Origin: Methanomassiliicoccales archaeon
GTDB taxonomy: Archaea; Thermoplasmatota; Thermoplasmata; Methanomassiliicoccales; JAAEEP01
DNA length: 64,000 nucleotides
Direction of reading: 5' to 3'
NCBI GenBank assembly: GCA_013415695.1
Contig: JAAEEP010000008.1
Coordinates: forward strand, 1 to 64,000
A program made the position numbers and the translations under genes. A model generated the notes under the pieces. It saw only the letters and a program-made list of their open reading frames with translations. It made no database searches and had not been told where the DNA came from. Positions 26,176-35,253 of the stretch are shown here, piece after piece; the stretch's first letter is position 1; every line of letters begins with the position of its first letter.

Positions 26176-27314
26176 TGTCCCAGCAGCTTGAGCGTTACGT
26201 TTGGGAGCTGGAGAAGTGCTCGGGATGCGGTGCCTGCGTTGCTTGCTGCTCCAAGGGGGTCCTGCATTTCGAGAAGGACCATGAGCACCCTATCCACAGG
26301 GAGATCGACAGAAACCTGGGTTTGACCAACAGGAGGATAGATACCTGCACCCGTTGTGAAGCCTATTGCGAGAAGGTCTGTCCACGTCTGAACAGGATTG
26401 ACGGAGGAGACATCATCTCGGTCGTCTCCGCACGGACAAGCCTCACATCCGAGAGAAGCAAGTTCGGCGACCTGCTCAGCGATGTCATAAACCAGATGTT
26501 GATAAGTGCTCTGGAGGGTGATTTCATTGATGGGGCGATTATCCACGATGTCGATCGGTGGCCATGGGCTACCTTTTCCCGAATCGTGACCACATCAGAA
26601 GAGATCTATGCAAGCGCTGGTCACCAGTTGATCTGGTCACCCACACTTGTGAGTCTGGACGAGGCCATACACGAGCGAGGGTTAAGGCGAGTCGCCATAG
26701 TGGGGGCCCCCTGTGTGATGTCAGCGGCGAGACTCATAATGGCATCCGAAGACAGAGCCTTGAAGGCATATAAGGATTCGATCAGATTTCTCATAGGTAG
26801 ATTTTGTGAGGGAATGGTCAACGGGGCAATAGTGCAGAAGATGATGGAAGGTGAGATGGGAGTAGCCCCTCGAAGCATGGCAAGGATGGACCGTTCCAAG
26901 GACGATCGCTCCCTTACCATAACGAAATATGATGGGAATGTCAAGGAGATATCCCTTGCCAACGTCCAGAAGTTCCTCAGAAAGGGATGCGCCCGCTGTA
27001 CAGATTACCTGGCAGTTAGTTCGGACACATCCATTGGCTACGCGGGATCAAGACATGGATACTGCACCATAGTCACATGGAATCAGGAGGGGGAAACCCT
27101 TCTTCGCATGAGTGAGGTAACTGGCCACATTGAGATTACCAGAAATGTAGATACCGCTTTGCTGATGGACTTAAAACGGTCTAAAGAGAAGAGACGAAGA
27201 GCGCAAGAACATGATGATGTACTTCTAGCGATGCTTCAGGCTCTTGACGATCAAACGAGTGCCACGGATGCAATTAGACGCTACCGGAACCTGAACAAGG
27301 AGGTGTCTCAATGA
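26175..27314 (+). CDS. FrhB/FdhB-like F420 (or flavin) oxidoreductase beta-subunit family protein
   Basis: 379 residues. The N-terminal 4Fe-4S motif is CSGCGACVACC near residue 15, with further cysteines in CTRCEAYCEKVC. An FrhB-type domain follows, including VGAPCVMSAARL, RFLIGRFCEGM, and KGCARCTDYLAVSSD near 270. Family members reduce or oxidise F420 with FAD and iron-sulfur clusters, but some work with other electron donors. Start ATG 26175 overlaps the HdrA stop (TGATG), and the stop overlaps the next start (ATGA). Its place between HdrA-MvhD and the glutamate synthase parts suggests it links them to a hydride carrier. Confidence 0.87.
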   Translation: MSQQLERYVWELEKCSGCGACVACCSKGVLHFEKDHEHPIHREIDRNLGLTNRRIDTCTRCEAYCEKVCPRLNRIDGGDIISVVSARTSLTSERSKFGDLLSDVINQMLISALEGDFIDGAIIHDVDRWPWATFSRIVTTSEEIYASAGHQLIWSPTLVSLDEAIHERGLRRVAIVGAPCVMSAARLIMASEDRALKAYKDSIRFLIGRFCEGMVNGAIVQKMMEGEMGVAPRSMARMDRSKDDRSLTITKYDGNVKEISLANVQKFLRKGCARCTDYLAVSSDTSIGYAGSRHGYCTIVTWNQEGETLLRMSEVTGHIEITRNVDTALLMDLKRSKEKRRRAQEHDDVLLAMLQALDDQTSATDAIRRYRNLNKEVSQ

Positions 27315-27991
27315 GCAGATCTCTGGATGCCGCGAACATGGATATGGCGACTCTCAACAAAGAACTTAGAAATTTGGCTCAAGGAGAAGAGGTTTCCATT
27401 CGAAACGCCTCCAATATCGACGGACTAGGCGCCGGGTTAAGAAAGGGGCATGTACGAATCGAAGGGAACGCGGGCGATTACTGCGCAATGGTCAACTCGG
27501 GGGCGAATTTCGAGATCGAAGGTGATTGCGGGAGATTCCTTGGCGACGGAATGACCTCTGGAAGCCTGATCGTGAACGGGAATGCTGGTGAAGGAGCGGG
27601 AGAGTACTGCTATGGAGGAAGCATCAGTATCAAGGGGAATGCAGGTAAATTCATGGGTACCATGAACAAGGGCGCCTCGATCTTGGTAACGGGAGATGTG
27701 GGGGACGATACAGCCACCTACATGCTTGCTGGGGAGATCATCATTCTGGGTGACGCCGGGAAGCATCTGGGAAATTTCCTGATCGGTGGGACAATATACA
27801 TCCTGGGTAATGTCGAAAGCTTTGGCAACAACACCAAGCTGGATAAGCTCAGATCCGATGATGTCGATCATCTGGGAAGGGTGATAAAGCAGGTGGGAAT
27901 AAGGGAAGCCCCACGCCAATTCAGCAAGATTGTACCCGAATCATCCAAACCATTCTACAAGAAAGACAGGGATGAGAAAGAGGTGAGATGA
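27311..27991 (+). CDS. Glutamate synthase GXGXG (C-terminal) domain protein, archaeal split GltB
   Basis: 226 residues made almost entirely of the right-handed beta-helix GXGXG repeats: GLGAGLRKGHVRIEGNAG, GDGMTSGSLIVNGNAG, GAGEYCYGGSISIKGNAG, MLAGEIIILGDAG and LIGGTIYILG. The same fold occurs at the end of bacterial glutamate synthase and in formylmethanofuran dehydrogenase subunit C. Here the FMN domain follows directly, so it is the stand-alone piece of a split archaeal glutamate synthase. It has a good AAGGAGGTG ribosome binding site inside the preceding gene. Confidence 0.9.
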   Translation: MSRSLDAANMDMATLNKELRNLAQGEEVSIRNASNIDGLGAGLRKGHVRIEGNAGDYCAMVNSGANFEIEGDCGRFLGDGMTSGSLIVNGNAGEGAGEYCYGGSISIKGNAGKFMGTMNKGASILVTGDVGDDTATYMLAGEIIILGDAGKHLGNFLIGGTIYILGNVESFGNNTKLDKLRSDDVDHLGRVIKQVGIREAPRQFSKIVPESSKPFYKKDRDEKEVR

Positions 27992-29545
27992 ATGGCAAGC
28001 GTTGGCAACTACTGGATTAGCGTGGACAAGGATCGATGCAGAAGTTGGCAGCAACCCTGGAAATGTGGGGCTTGCATAGACAGCTGCGAACATGGAGTCT
28101 TTCAAAGAGACGAAGAGGGAAGAGTCTACGTTGCGAACGAATTGGCTTGCGTCGGATGCCGCATATGTACAGAGATGGCCTGTCCTAATAACTGCATATA
28201 TGTCCGTTCAGCAGTGCCCGAGAATATTTCAAAGGGAATCTGGACGACTGCCACAGTCGAGGAGATTCACCAAAAGGCAATCACCGGTGAGTATAGGCTC
28301 AGAGGATTCGGGACGATGAACGAGATGCCACACTTCGATGGAATAGTGGTCATCCCCTCCCAGCTTGCTTCAGAGCCCCCCCGTGACAAGTACAGAGAGA
28401 AATTCGATATGAGCCTGACTATTGGTGAGGATACCTGTGAGAGGCCGTTGAGGCTCAGCATGCCCTTCGTAATCGCGGCAATGTCCTACGGAGCCATATC
28501 CAAAGAGGGGAAGATGGCTTTCTCAGCCGCAGCAGCTCGATTGGGAATCGTGACCAATACAGGCGAGGGCGGAATGTTCCCAGGGGAATCGGCTTACGCT
28601 CACGGTTTCGAAGGATCCACCGGTCAGAAGAAAGGCGTCAAGCGATGGAATCCGGGTGGATATCTGACTGTCCAGTGGTCTACTGGCAGATGGGGAGTAT
28701 CACTTGATTACCTCTTAGAGGCAGATGCCGTTGAGATAAAGGCTGGGCAGGGAGCCAAACCAGGTATGGGCGGGCACCTCCTAGGGAGCAAGGTCACCAC
28801 GGACATAGCCGCTGTAAGAGGGATACCAGTAGGAACTGATGCCCTTTCCCCCTGCAGACATTACGATATGCAGTTGAAGGGAGATCTTCAGACTCATGTG
28901 GAGATCCTCAGGGATGTCACGGAATATCAGAAACCTATATTGATTAAGTTGGGACCAAGCAGACCTTACGAGGACACTCGGATCGCCGTCGAAGCTGGAG
29001 TGGATGCCATTTCCATTGACGGCATGGCAGGCGGAACTGGTGCCTCCCCTGAGGTAGTGACCCAAACTGCTGGGATTCCAACCATAGCCTGCATAAGGCA
29101 AGCGGCTAGAGCCCTCGATGAGATGGGGGTCAAGGGAAAAGTCAAGCTAATAGCAATGGGTGGAATACGCAATGGAGCAGATGCCTACAAGGCAATAGCC
29201 ATGGGGGCTGACGCCGTGGGAATGGGCGCTGCACTGGAAATAGCCATGGGATGCAGGGTGTGCATGTCGTGTCACCGAGGTGCATGCCACTACGGAATCG
29301 CAACCCAAAAGGAAGAGTTCCGCAGTTGCTTGAATGTTGATGTGGCTTCCAGAAGGCTTGAGAATTTCATAAGGGCATGCGCCGAGGAACTAAAGATACT
29401 GGCCATGCTTTCCGGGCACGATAGCATCCGAACATTATCCATCGATGACCTGAGAGCCGTGGACCTGAATACGGCAGCCCTTGCCGGTGTGAAGCTCGCG
29501 GGATTGGACGATTACTTTCCCAGTGAATGGAAAGAGATCTCCTGA
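27992..29545 (+). CDS. Glutamate synthase FMN/4Fe-4S domain protein (archaeal GltB) with N-terminal ferredoxin motifs
   Basis: 517 residues. Residues 1-75 carry ferredoxin cysteines (CGACIDSC, CVGCRICTEMAC). The FMN-binding glutamate synthase barrel follows: MSYGAISKEGKMAFSAAA near 165, NTGEGGMFPGE, EIKAGQGAKPGMGG, SIDGMAGGTGASP, MGGIRNGADAYKAIAMGADAVGMG, and the 3Fe-4S-type cysteines CRVCMSCHRGACHYG near 420. It turns 2-oxoglutarate and ammonia (from a glutaminase partner) plus electrons into glutamate. A glutaminase domain is not encoded in this window. It begins one base after the GXGXG gene stop. Electrons are likely to come from the HdrA/FrhB proteins upstream. Confidence 0.9.
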   Translation: MASVGNYWISVDKDRCRSWQQPWKCGACIDSCEHGVFQRDEEGRVYVANELACVGCRICTEMACPNNCIYVRSAVPENISKGIWTTATVEEIHQKAITGEYRLRGFGTMNEMPHFDGIVVIPSQLASEPPRDKYREKFDMSLTIGEDTCERPLRLSMPFVIAAMSYGAISKEGKMAFSAAAARLGIVTNTGEGGMFPGESAYAHGFEGSTGQKKGVKRWNPGGYLTVQWSTGRWGVSLDYLLEADAVEIKAGQGAKPGMGGHLLGSKVTTDIAAVRGIPVGTDALSPCRHYDMQLKGDLQTHVEILRDVTEYQKPILIKLGPSRPYEDTRIAVEAGVDAISIDGMAGGTGASPEVVTQTAGIPTIACIRQAARALDEMGVKGKVKLIAMGGIRNGADAYKAIAMGADAVGMGAALEIAMGCRVCMSCHRGACHYGIATQKEEFRSCLNVDVASRRLENFIRACAEELKILAMLSGHDSIRTLSIDDLRAVDLNTAALAGVKLAGLDDYFPSEWKEIS

Positions 29546-29568
29546 AGGTGAACCGATCGCGACATCAT

Positions 29569-29970
29569 TCAATAAGGGCTGTCTTCATCCCTAAGAATGG
29601 GAATATCCGAGAGATCCATGTCTACCTCCATGCAGCCAAGATAATGTCCATCATCATCTCTCAATGCAATGTACTGGGTCATGAATCTTCTTAATTTCCC
29701 ATTTTTCTCGATGTCCTTGACCACACGGGTCGAGTCGCATTTTCCTTCTTTCATTTCACTGAGAAGATTCTCCAGGATACCCATGCTCTTTACGGAATGG
29801 CATTCCCGAATATCGGTACCCATGACCTCATCCTTGATCTTGAAGAGTTTCCGATCCTTGATGGTCCAAGCGATCACTTTGTCATCCCGATCGATGATGG
29901 TGATGTCGAGAGGCAGGCTTTCCAGCAAGCAATCGATCATCAGAGGGGAAAGCGGACTCTGAGTCCTCAT
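29569..29970 (-). CDS. PAS-domain protein (DUF438 PAS-like)
   Basis: About 133 residues from ATG 29970; the frame is open to 30042, so a longer product is possible. The PAS fold is recognised from LPLDITIIDRDDKVIAW, then GTDIRECHSVKSMGILENLL and the final YIALRDDDGHYLGCMEVDMDL. The CHxxKS segment is like the C-terminal PAS part of DUF438 proteins. There is no output domain, so it is a single-domain sensor or binding protein. It converges on the glutamate synthase operon. Confidence 0.7.
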   Translation of the reverse strand: MRTQSPLSPLMIDCLLESLPLDITIIDRDDKVIAWTIKDRKLFKIKDEVMGTDIRECHSVKSMGILENLLSEMKEGKCDSTRVVKDIEKNGKLRRFMTQYIALRDDDGHYLGCMEVDMDLSDIPILRDEDSPY

Positions 29971-30099
29971 AGGGAATGAATTCCATCCGCTGGATAAATA
30001 ATGTATGGACCATCGTGCCATCAATCGATCATCCCGTCTCATCGAGGGTCACTCTGGACCACCATCAGCTTACAAGCCGATTGTTGGTAGAACGTTCTA

Positions 30100-32073
30100 T
30101 CACATGTTCTGAATAACAAGAGGCTCCAGATCCTCGGTCAGCTCCAAATCGAAGACCCGTGAGTAGAAGTACAGTTCGGCTTCCAAGGACCTTATGATAT
30201 TCTCCGCCCGTCTGAAACCATGCTGCTCCCCCTCGAATGCAAGATATGCTACGGGAATACCGTTCCCTCGAAGAGCGTCGACCATCATCTCGGCCTGGTC
30301 TGGTGGAACAACCCTATCGTCAAGCCCCTGGAAGAATATAACCGGAACATTAATACGGTCCGCATGATGGAGAGGGGATCTCTCCAGGTAGAGATCTTTC
30401 CTCTCTGGATAGGGACCTATGAGCCCATCCAAATACCTGGATTCGAACTTGTGAGTCTCCTTGGCGAGCAGCGAAGGATCACTCACACCGAAGTACGAAG
30501 CTCCTACCTTGAATGCATCAGTGAAAGCCAGCGCTGACAAGGTGGTGTAACCTCCGGCACTTCCCCCCCTTATCGCCATACGTGATCGGTCGACCTTACC
30601 CTCACTGGCCATGACTCTTGCACCGTTGGCACAGTCCTCAACATCCACTATGCCCCAATTTCCCTTTAACAGCTCTCTGTACTCTCTGCCGTAACCAGTG
30701 CTTCCCCCATAGTTGACGTCCATGACCGCGAAGCCCCTGCTGGTCCAATATTGTATCCAAAGATTCAGACTGGTTCTGGCAGTCCCAGTTGGACCGCCAT
30801 GGCTTATCACGATCAACGGAGGAAGCTCCTGATCAGGAGCTTCGAAGTCCTGGTTCAATGGGGGGTAGAACAGGGCATGGGCATTCCTGCCATCAGAGGG
30901 GTAATTGAAAGCTTCGGGCCTCGAGAGGTAACCCGGATCGATTGAATAAACACTGGATCGCCTCAGCACATCCATTACTCCAGTGGAAAGGTCTAGTCGA
31001 ATGATGGATGTTGTGACGGAGGGAGAGCCCGCGATCATAACCGCCTGATCACCAAGCACCTTGAGAGAATGTATGTCAGTGAAGGGAAAGGTCCTTTCCT
31101 CCAAGTCTCCAAAACCGGTCTCGACCTCGGCCAATTTCCAAGTTCCTTCCTTGGTGTAAGCACATAGTATCCTTTCCTCCGAGATGAATCCATATGTTGA
31201 TATTCCAAATGTCCAGTGAGGCAATCCAAACTCCGCGTCCAAACCAAGGATCTGCTCGTTCTCGTCGTCACCATGTTTCCAGATGTTCCACCAACCTGTA
31301 TCATCAGAGACATAATGCAACTTGCCACCTGGCGACCACTGGGGCATTATTACGGATATCCCAGGACCTCCAGCGATCTTTCGAGGGGATTCCAGGCAGC
31401 CATCAGGACGGATATCAGCAATCCAGAGTTCGGTAGAATCCCAGGGCATATTGGGGTGATTCCAGCTGAACCAGGCAAGCTTGTCTCCTGAAGGATTGAT
31501 CCTTGGTGATGAATAGAAATCATGGCCTGACGCTAGTAGGTGGACCTTTCCAGTCATCATATCTATGGATGCTAAAGAGTTCAAAGCTTCTCTATCTCCC
31601 ATTTTATGATCCTCTATCACACATAGCAATCGATTCCGCCTTCCATCGAAAACGAAATCGGCGAATCTGAGTGGAGCCTCGGGAGTCAGCGATTCTGGAT
31701 CGGTTCCCTTCTTCACCTTGTAGACCCTCTGGTCCAAGAAGTTGGTGAAGTAGGTGATGCCATCCACGGAGATGAAAGAACCCCCTCCATATTCATGGAC
31801 CTGGCTTCTAGAGTTGAACGGCCCGGGAATAATGTCCTCCGTTGAACCATCTGTGGCCTTCACGATGACATTTCGGCCACCTTCCCAGGGTCTTCCCTCA
31901 TTCCAGTATATATCACGCCCGTCGATGCATGTCCCCTCGAATCTTACCGTTCCCATTGCAATCTGCTGGGGAGTGATCGGGGATCTCCATGAACCATAGT
32001 GTGCTGTCTCTACCATGCTATCTGTTCCATAATGGACCTCATGACTGTAGTCGTTTTCGTGAGGATCCGACAT
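30100..32073 (-). CDS. S9 family serine peptidase (acylaminoacyl/dipeptidyl peptidase-like)
   Basis: 657 residues. The N-terminal two thirds form a beta-propeller of WD-like/PD40 repeats (DKLAWFSWNHPNMPW, LHYVSDDTGWWNIWK). The C-terminal alpha/beta hydrolase domain carries the nucleophile in RGGSAGGYT, the Asp in QGLDDRVVPPDQ and the His in EGEQHGF. These enzymes cleave dipeptides or acylated amino acids from short peptides, which fits a peptide-using organism. There is no signal peptide. Start ATG 32073 shares its A with the stop of the upstream lipoprotein gene (TGATG coupling). Confidence 0.92.
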   Translation of the reverse strand: MSDPHENDYSHEVHYGTDSMVETAHYGSWRSPITPQQIAMGTVRFEGTCIDGRDIYWNEGRPWEGGRNVIVKATDGSTEDIIPGPFNSRSQVHEYGGGSFISVDGITYFTNFLDQRVYKVKKGTDPESLTPEAPLRFADFVFDGRRNRLLCVIEDHKMGDREALNSLASIDMMTGKVHLLASGHDFYSSPRINPSGDKLAWFSWNHPNMPWDSTELWIADIRPDGCLESPRKIAGGPGISVIMPQWSPGGKLHYVSDDTGWWNIWKHGDDENEQILGLDAEFGLPHWTFGISTYGFISEERILCAYTKEGTWKLAEVETGFGDLEERTFPFTDIHSLKVLGDQAVMIAGSPSVTTSIIRLDLSTGVMDVLRRSSVYSIDPGYLSRPEAFNYPSDGRNAHALFYPPLNQDFEAPDQELPPLIVISHGGPTGTARTSLNLWIQYWTSRGFAVMDVNYGGSTGYGREYRELLKGNWGIVDVEDCANGARVMASEGKVDRSRMAIRGGSAGGYTTLSALAFTDAFKVGASYFGVSDPSLLAKETHKFESRYLDGLIGPYPERKDLYLERSPLHHADRINVPVIFFQGLDDRVVPPDQAEMMVDALRGNGIPVAYLAFEGEQHGFRRAENIIRSLEAELYFYSRVFDLELTEDLEPLVIQNM

Positions 32074-32786
32074 CAAAGAAAATCGACAGAGTTCTGAAGA
32101 TGTTCCAATCCTGATGTGATGTAATCCATTCCCTCATAGGCTTTATCTTGGTCGAGATGGTCGAGTCCTTCCAGCCCCAGTAGGCAACCGTTTATCAGAT
32201 CGTCCATCGCCAATCGGTATTCATCAAGTGCGGGTTCGAGATCAGGAGTTATATTGAACAAGTATGATTCTTGTAGGAAATCATTGCATAGATTCTCCAG
32301 TTTCTGGGTCAACAATCGTATCCTTCCCAGATCCATGGCGTTCCCAGCTTCCTCAAAATCGTAACCCATGCCCATGATGAGATCATAACAATCCATATCA
32401 TAAGCTCTGAACCCTGGGTCGTCGTGGTCAATGGGTGTAAGATTTCCCCAAACCGCTTCTGATAGTCCTCCATGAAGATTCGACAGGAACCATCCTTTGG
32501 CTGCACGTACTCGATAGCAATAATCTTCTCCTGCAAGGACATCGGAGTCGTTGTAGTGGAGCCGGCTAGTCTCGGTTATCAGGCTATCATCTCTGAAGAC
32601 CTGATAGTATTCGGCCCCCTCGACAGGCTCCCAAGATAGACCTATGTAGACGGTTGTTTCCTTGAGCTCTAGTCCTGACACATCCCCCAGATCTTCCCCG
32701 CCCCCAGTAATAAGACTGAGACATCCGCCAAACCCTAGGGCGATGGCAATGAGCAATATCAATAGCATTGGAACCAGACGTCTCAT
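32073..32786 (-). CDS. Lipoprotein with one fibronectin type III-like domain
   Basis: About 237 residues. The N-terminus MRRLVPMLLILL runs to a lipobox-like LGFGGC, suggesting membrane anchoring through the Cys near residue 22. A fibronectin III-like unit follows (LSWEPVEGAEYYQVFRDD, YCYRVRAAKG). The C-terminal 120 residues are helical and acidic with no recognised domain. It is coupled to the S9 peptidase gene. GTG 32795 is an alternative start adding three residues. Function unknown. Confidence 0.75.
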   Translation of the reverse strand: MRRLVPMLLILLIAIALGFGGCLSLITGGGEDLGDVSGLELKETTVYIGLSWEPVEGAEYYQVFRDDSLITETSRLHYNDSDVLAGEDYCYRVRAAKGWFLSNLHGGLSEAVWGNLTPIDHDDPGFRAYDMDCYDLIMGMGYDFEEAGNAMDLGRIRLLTQKLENLCNDFLQESYLFNITPDLEPALDEYRLAMDDLINGCLLGLEGLDHLDQDKAYEGMDYITSGLEHLQNSVDFL

Positions 32787-32939
32787 AGGGAACACTCTAC
32801 CGATCCAAGGATATTCTACTTGTATCCCTCAATAACCTATCGGTAGAGGAATCCTTTGGCAGGGTTGAGCTGTCTCCACTAATCCTTTATTATAATAGTT
32901 GTTTACATATTAGTGAAAGTTGGACTCGGAGTGATCTGA

Positions 32940-34070
32940 TTGAGGAAGGATTGTCTTGATCTTGAATGTTCCCTTGAGGAGTTGAAGGGACTAGTTGAGA
33001 AGGAGATCGACGAGGGCAACGACAACATCAAGGAGTTCAAATCCCAGAGGAAACCGGGATGGATGATCGTAGTATTCATCATGGCATTATTCTTCATCAA
33101 CCTGCCTCTTTTCACTTATGTCGAGAAGTATCCAGCTGTTTGGATAATATCCAGCTTTGCGTTCTACATGATCGCATGGTTCCTGGTAATGTTGCCTACG
33201 ACGGCTAAGGAGCCGGGAGCGGAAAAGAAGAAGAAAGACAAGAAGAAGGACGATAAGAAGGGGGCACTGAAGGAGAATAAGAAGACCCTATTCAATGTGC
33301 TGTGGAACATCTTCTTCACAAACTGTCAGCCTCTAGCTCCAGGGTTCTTCATTGTCCAGATCGTCAATATTCTGCTCGTCATCTACGGGCAGTACTTCAC
33401 TGACCTGTTCGACCAGCAGGTGGCAGGATTGGTCATCTTCCAGGCTCTGATGATCATGGCATTCTATGGAGGGGTTCTGTTCTTCAAGCCGTGGACGACG
33501 AGTTTCCTCAAGCGCATGATCATACTGTCAAAGGACTCAAAAGAAACATGGCGGGGGGGGAAGGTTGGAGTCATTAGGGTGGTACTTTTTTTCGCCGCCA
33601 TAGCGGTGGGTGTGGCATTCGTCATGATAGTGGCCATATTGTTCCCCGGGCTTACATTGGACAATGTTAAAGAATCTCTTGGAACGGACTGGCAGATGAA
33701 TTTTCTGCTTTTCGCGATCACTCTGGGAACTCAGTTCGCAATCATCCGGTTCCTGCAGGGGATATCAAGCGTCGAGCTCGTTATTGGTGTTGTGGAACAC
33801 AAGGTTGATGTGTTGGAGAATCAGGTCCTTCCCAATATCAAATGGATGATGGAAGGTGCAGACCCCGAGACCTTTGATCAACTGGGAGAAGATACGACAG
33901 ATGATCCTGACCGGTTGAAACAGAATTACCTCATCACCAAGGTTTGGATCTACGGAAAGCACGACTTCTTCGGAGCATTACCGGTCTATCTGGTGGTCCC
34001 CAATACGAAGTTGATAATGGACAAGGATTTCATGGTAGCGGTGAGAGGGAGAGCAGTCCCAATAGCATGA
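32940..34070 (+). CDS. Polytopic membrane protein of unknown function
   Basis: 376 residues from TTG 32940, preceded by GGAGTGAT. An acidic N-terminal helix leads to a pair of membrane helices (about 40-90). A highly charged lysine-rich loop follows (KKKKDKKKDDKKG), then about four more helices between 120 and 275. The C-terminus is a soluble domain of about 100 residues (VEHKVDVLENQVLPNIKWMMEG, LVVPNTKLIMDKDFMVAVRG). I recognise no family. It is divergent from the lipoprotein gene and convergent with the SPFH gene. Confidence 0.75.
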   Translation: MRKDCLDLECSLEELKGLVEKEIDEGNDNIKEFKSQRKPGWMIVVFIMALFFINLPLFTYVEKYPAVWIISSFAFYMIAWFLVMLPTTAKEPGAEKKKKDKKKDDKKGALKENKKTLFNVLWNIFFTNCQPLAPGFFIVQIVNILLVIYGQYFTDLFDQQVAGLVIFQALMIMAFYGGVLFFKPWTTSFLKRMIILSKDSKETWRGGKVGVIRVVLFFAAIAVGVAFVMIVAILFPGLTLDNVKESLGTDWQMNFLLFAITLGTQFAIIRFLQGISSVELVIGVVEHKVDVLENQVLPNIKWMMEGADPETFDQLGEDTTDDPDRLKQNYLITKVWIYGKHDFFGALPVYLVVPNTKLIMDKDFMVAVRGRAVPIA

Positions 34071-34089
34071 CGGTGAGAAAATGATTAAT

Positions 34090-34115
34090 GGGGGGTTAGT
34101 CCCCCTGTTTGACCT
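34090..34115. terminator. Bidirectional hairpin between convergent genes
   Basis: GGGGG and CCCCC separated by TTAGT form a stem at 34091-34105 that includes the SPFH stop codon. A TGTTTGACCTTTTT tract follows on the plus strand. It lies in the 25-base gap between the unknown membrane protein and the SPFH gene and may end both transcripts. Confidence 0.5.
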
Positions 34116-35214
34116 TTTTGATCCTGGATGAGCCAGCCGTTTTTCCAATATCGGCGATATGCTCGCTCTCGATCATCTCCTTCTTGAGCAGCTCCTCCAG
34201 GCTCGCGAACTCCTTCTTGAGTTCCTCGGGTGTGGGGATGGGGCCCAAGATATCCTCAGCCTTACCGACGACCCTCTCTATCTCTCCGATATCGGCAATC
34301 TCCCGAGCAGGGGTCTCCCTAGAGACTCCAAGGTACTCGGAGACTCCCTCAACCATCTTGGTCAGTTCGAAGGGTAGGAAGAATTTGGTCGATTGCCCAT
34401 CTCCAAGTGATTTCACGGTGTCCAGTGAGAGTACTGTTAGGGCTTTGGAATCCAATGTGCTAGCTCCTACCGCGAGCACCCTGAGCTTTTGAGCCTCCCC
34501 CTGGGCTTGAAGGATGATCGAAAGACGCTCACCCTCGGCCTCGAGGATCTTGGCCTGCCTCACACCCTCAGCCTCAAGAATGCGGGACCGCTTCTCACCC
34601 TCAGCGTTCAGGATGGCGGCCCTCTTCTTCCCGTCCGCCTCCAATATGGCAGCCCTCCTGAGCCTCTCGGCAGAGGTCTGTGACTCCATGGCGGCCTTGA
34701 CCTTCGGAGCTGGGTCGACTTCCCTTATCTCCACTGCCTCAACCTTGACTCCCCACTTGTCCGTGGCTTCGTCCAGAATGTCTCTGAGCTGTAGATTGAT
34801 CTTCTCCCTGTTGGACAGTATCTCATCCAGCTCCATGTCACCGATCAGGGACCTCAGCGTTGTCTGGGCGAGGTAGATCGTTGCGGTACGGTAGTTGGTC
34901 ACCTGGAAGAATGCCTTGTTGGGATCTACTACCTTGATATAGATTATTGCGTCAACGTAAACAGGCGAGTTGTCCTTGGTAATGACTTCCTGCCTTGGAA
35001 CGTCAAGGACCTGGGTCCTGAGATCGATCTTCACTACTTCGTTGACTAGAGGTGTGACGTAGTTGAAACCTTGATCCAGTATCTTGATGTACCGTCCCAG
35101 CCTCATATATATGCCCTGCTGGTAAGGCCTTATGATCTTGACACCGTTGATCACGATTACCAGGACTGCTGCTATCGCGAACAGTAGTAGGGCGATTATC
35201 TCATATGCAACCAT
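34096..35214 (-). CDS. SPFH/band 7 (stomatin/paraslipin-like) membrane protein
   Basis: 372 residues. There is one N-terminal membrane helix (IIALLLFAIAAVLVIVINGV), then the SPFH domain: RPYQQGIYMRLGRY, FNYVTPLVNEV, DLRTQVLDVPRQEVITKDN, and VKVEAVEIREVDPAPKVKAAM. A coiled coil of repeated ILEAEG units (AAILNAEG, SRILEAEG, AKILEAEG) spans about 195-245. Such proteins oligomerise on membranes and pair with NfeD, encoded 39 bases upstream on the same strand. The start has AAGGAGGG at ideal spacing. Confidence 0.93.
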   Translation of the reverse strand: MVAYEIIALLLFAIAAVLVIVINGVKIIRPYQQGIYMRLGRYIKILDQGFNYVTPLVNEVVKIDLRTQVLDVPRQEVITKDNSPVYVDAIIYIKVVDPNKAFFQVTNYRTATIYLAQTTLRSLIGDMELDEILSNREKINLQLRDILDEATDKWGVKVEAVEIREVDPAPKVKAAMESQTSAERLRRAAILEADGKKRAAILNAEGEKRSRILEAEGVRQAKILEAEGERLSIILQAQGEAQKLRVLAVGASTLDSKALTVLSLDTVKSLGDGQSTKFFLPFELTKMVEGVSEYLGVSRETPAREIADIGEIERVVGKAEDILGPIPTPEELKKEFASLEELLKKEMIESEHIADIGKTAGSSRIKKVKQGD

Positions 35215-35253
35215 TCATTGCCCTCCTTATCGTGGAGGATCACACGAAGGGGT

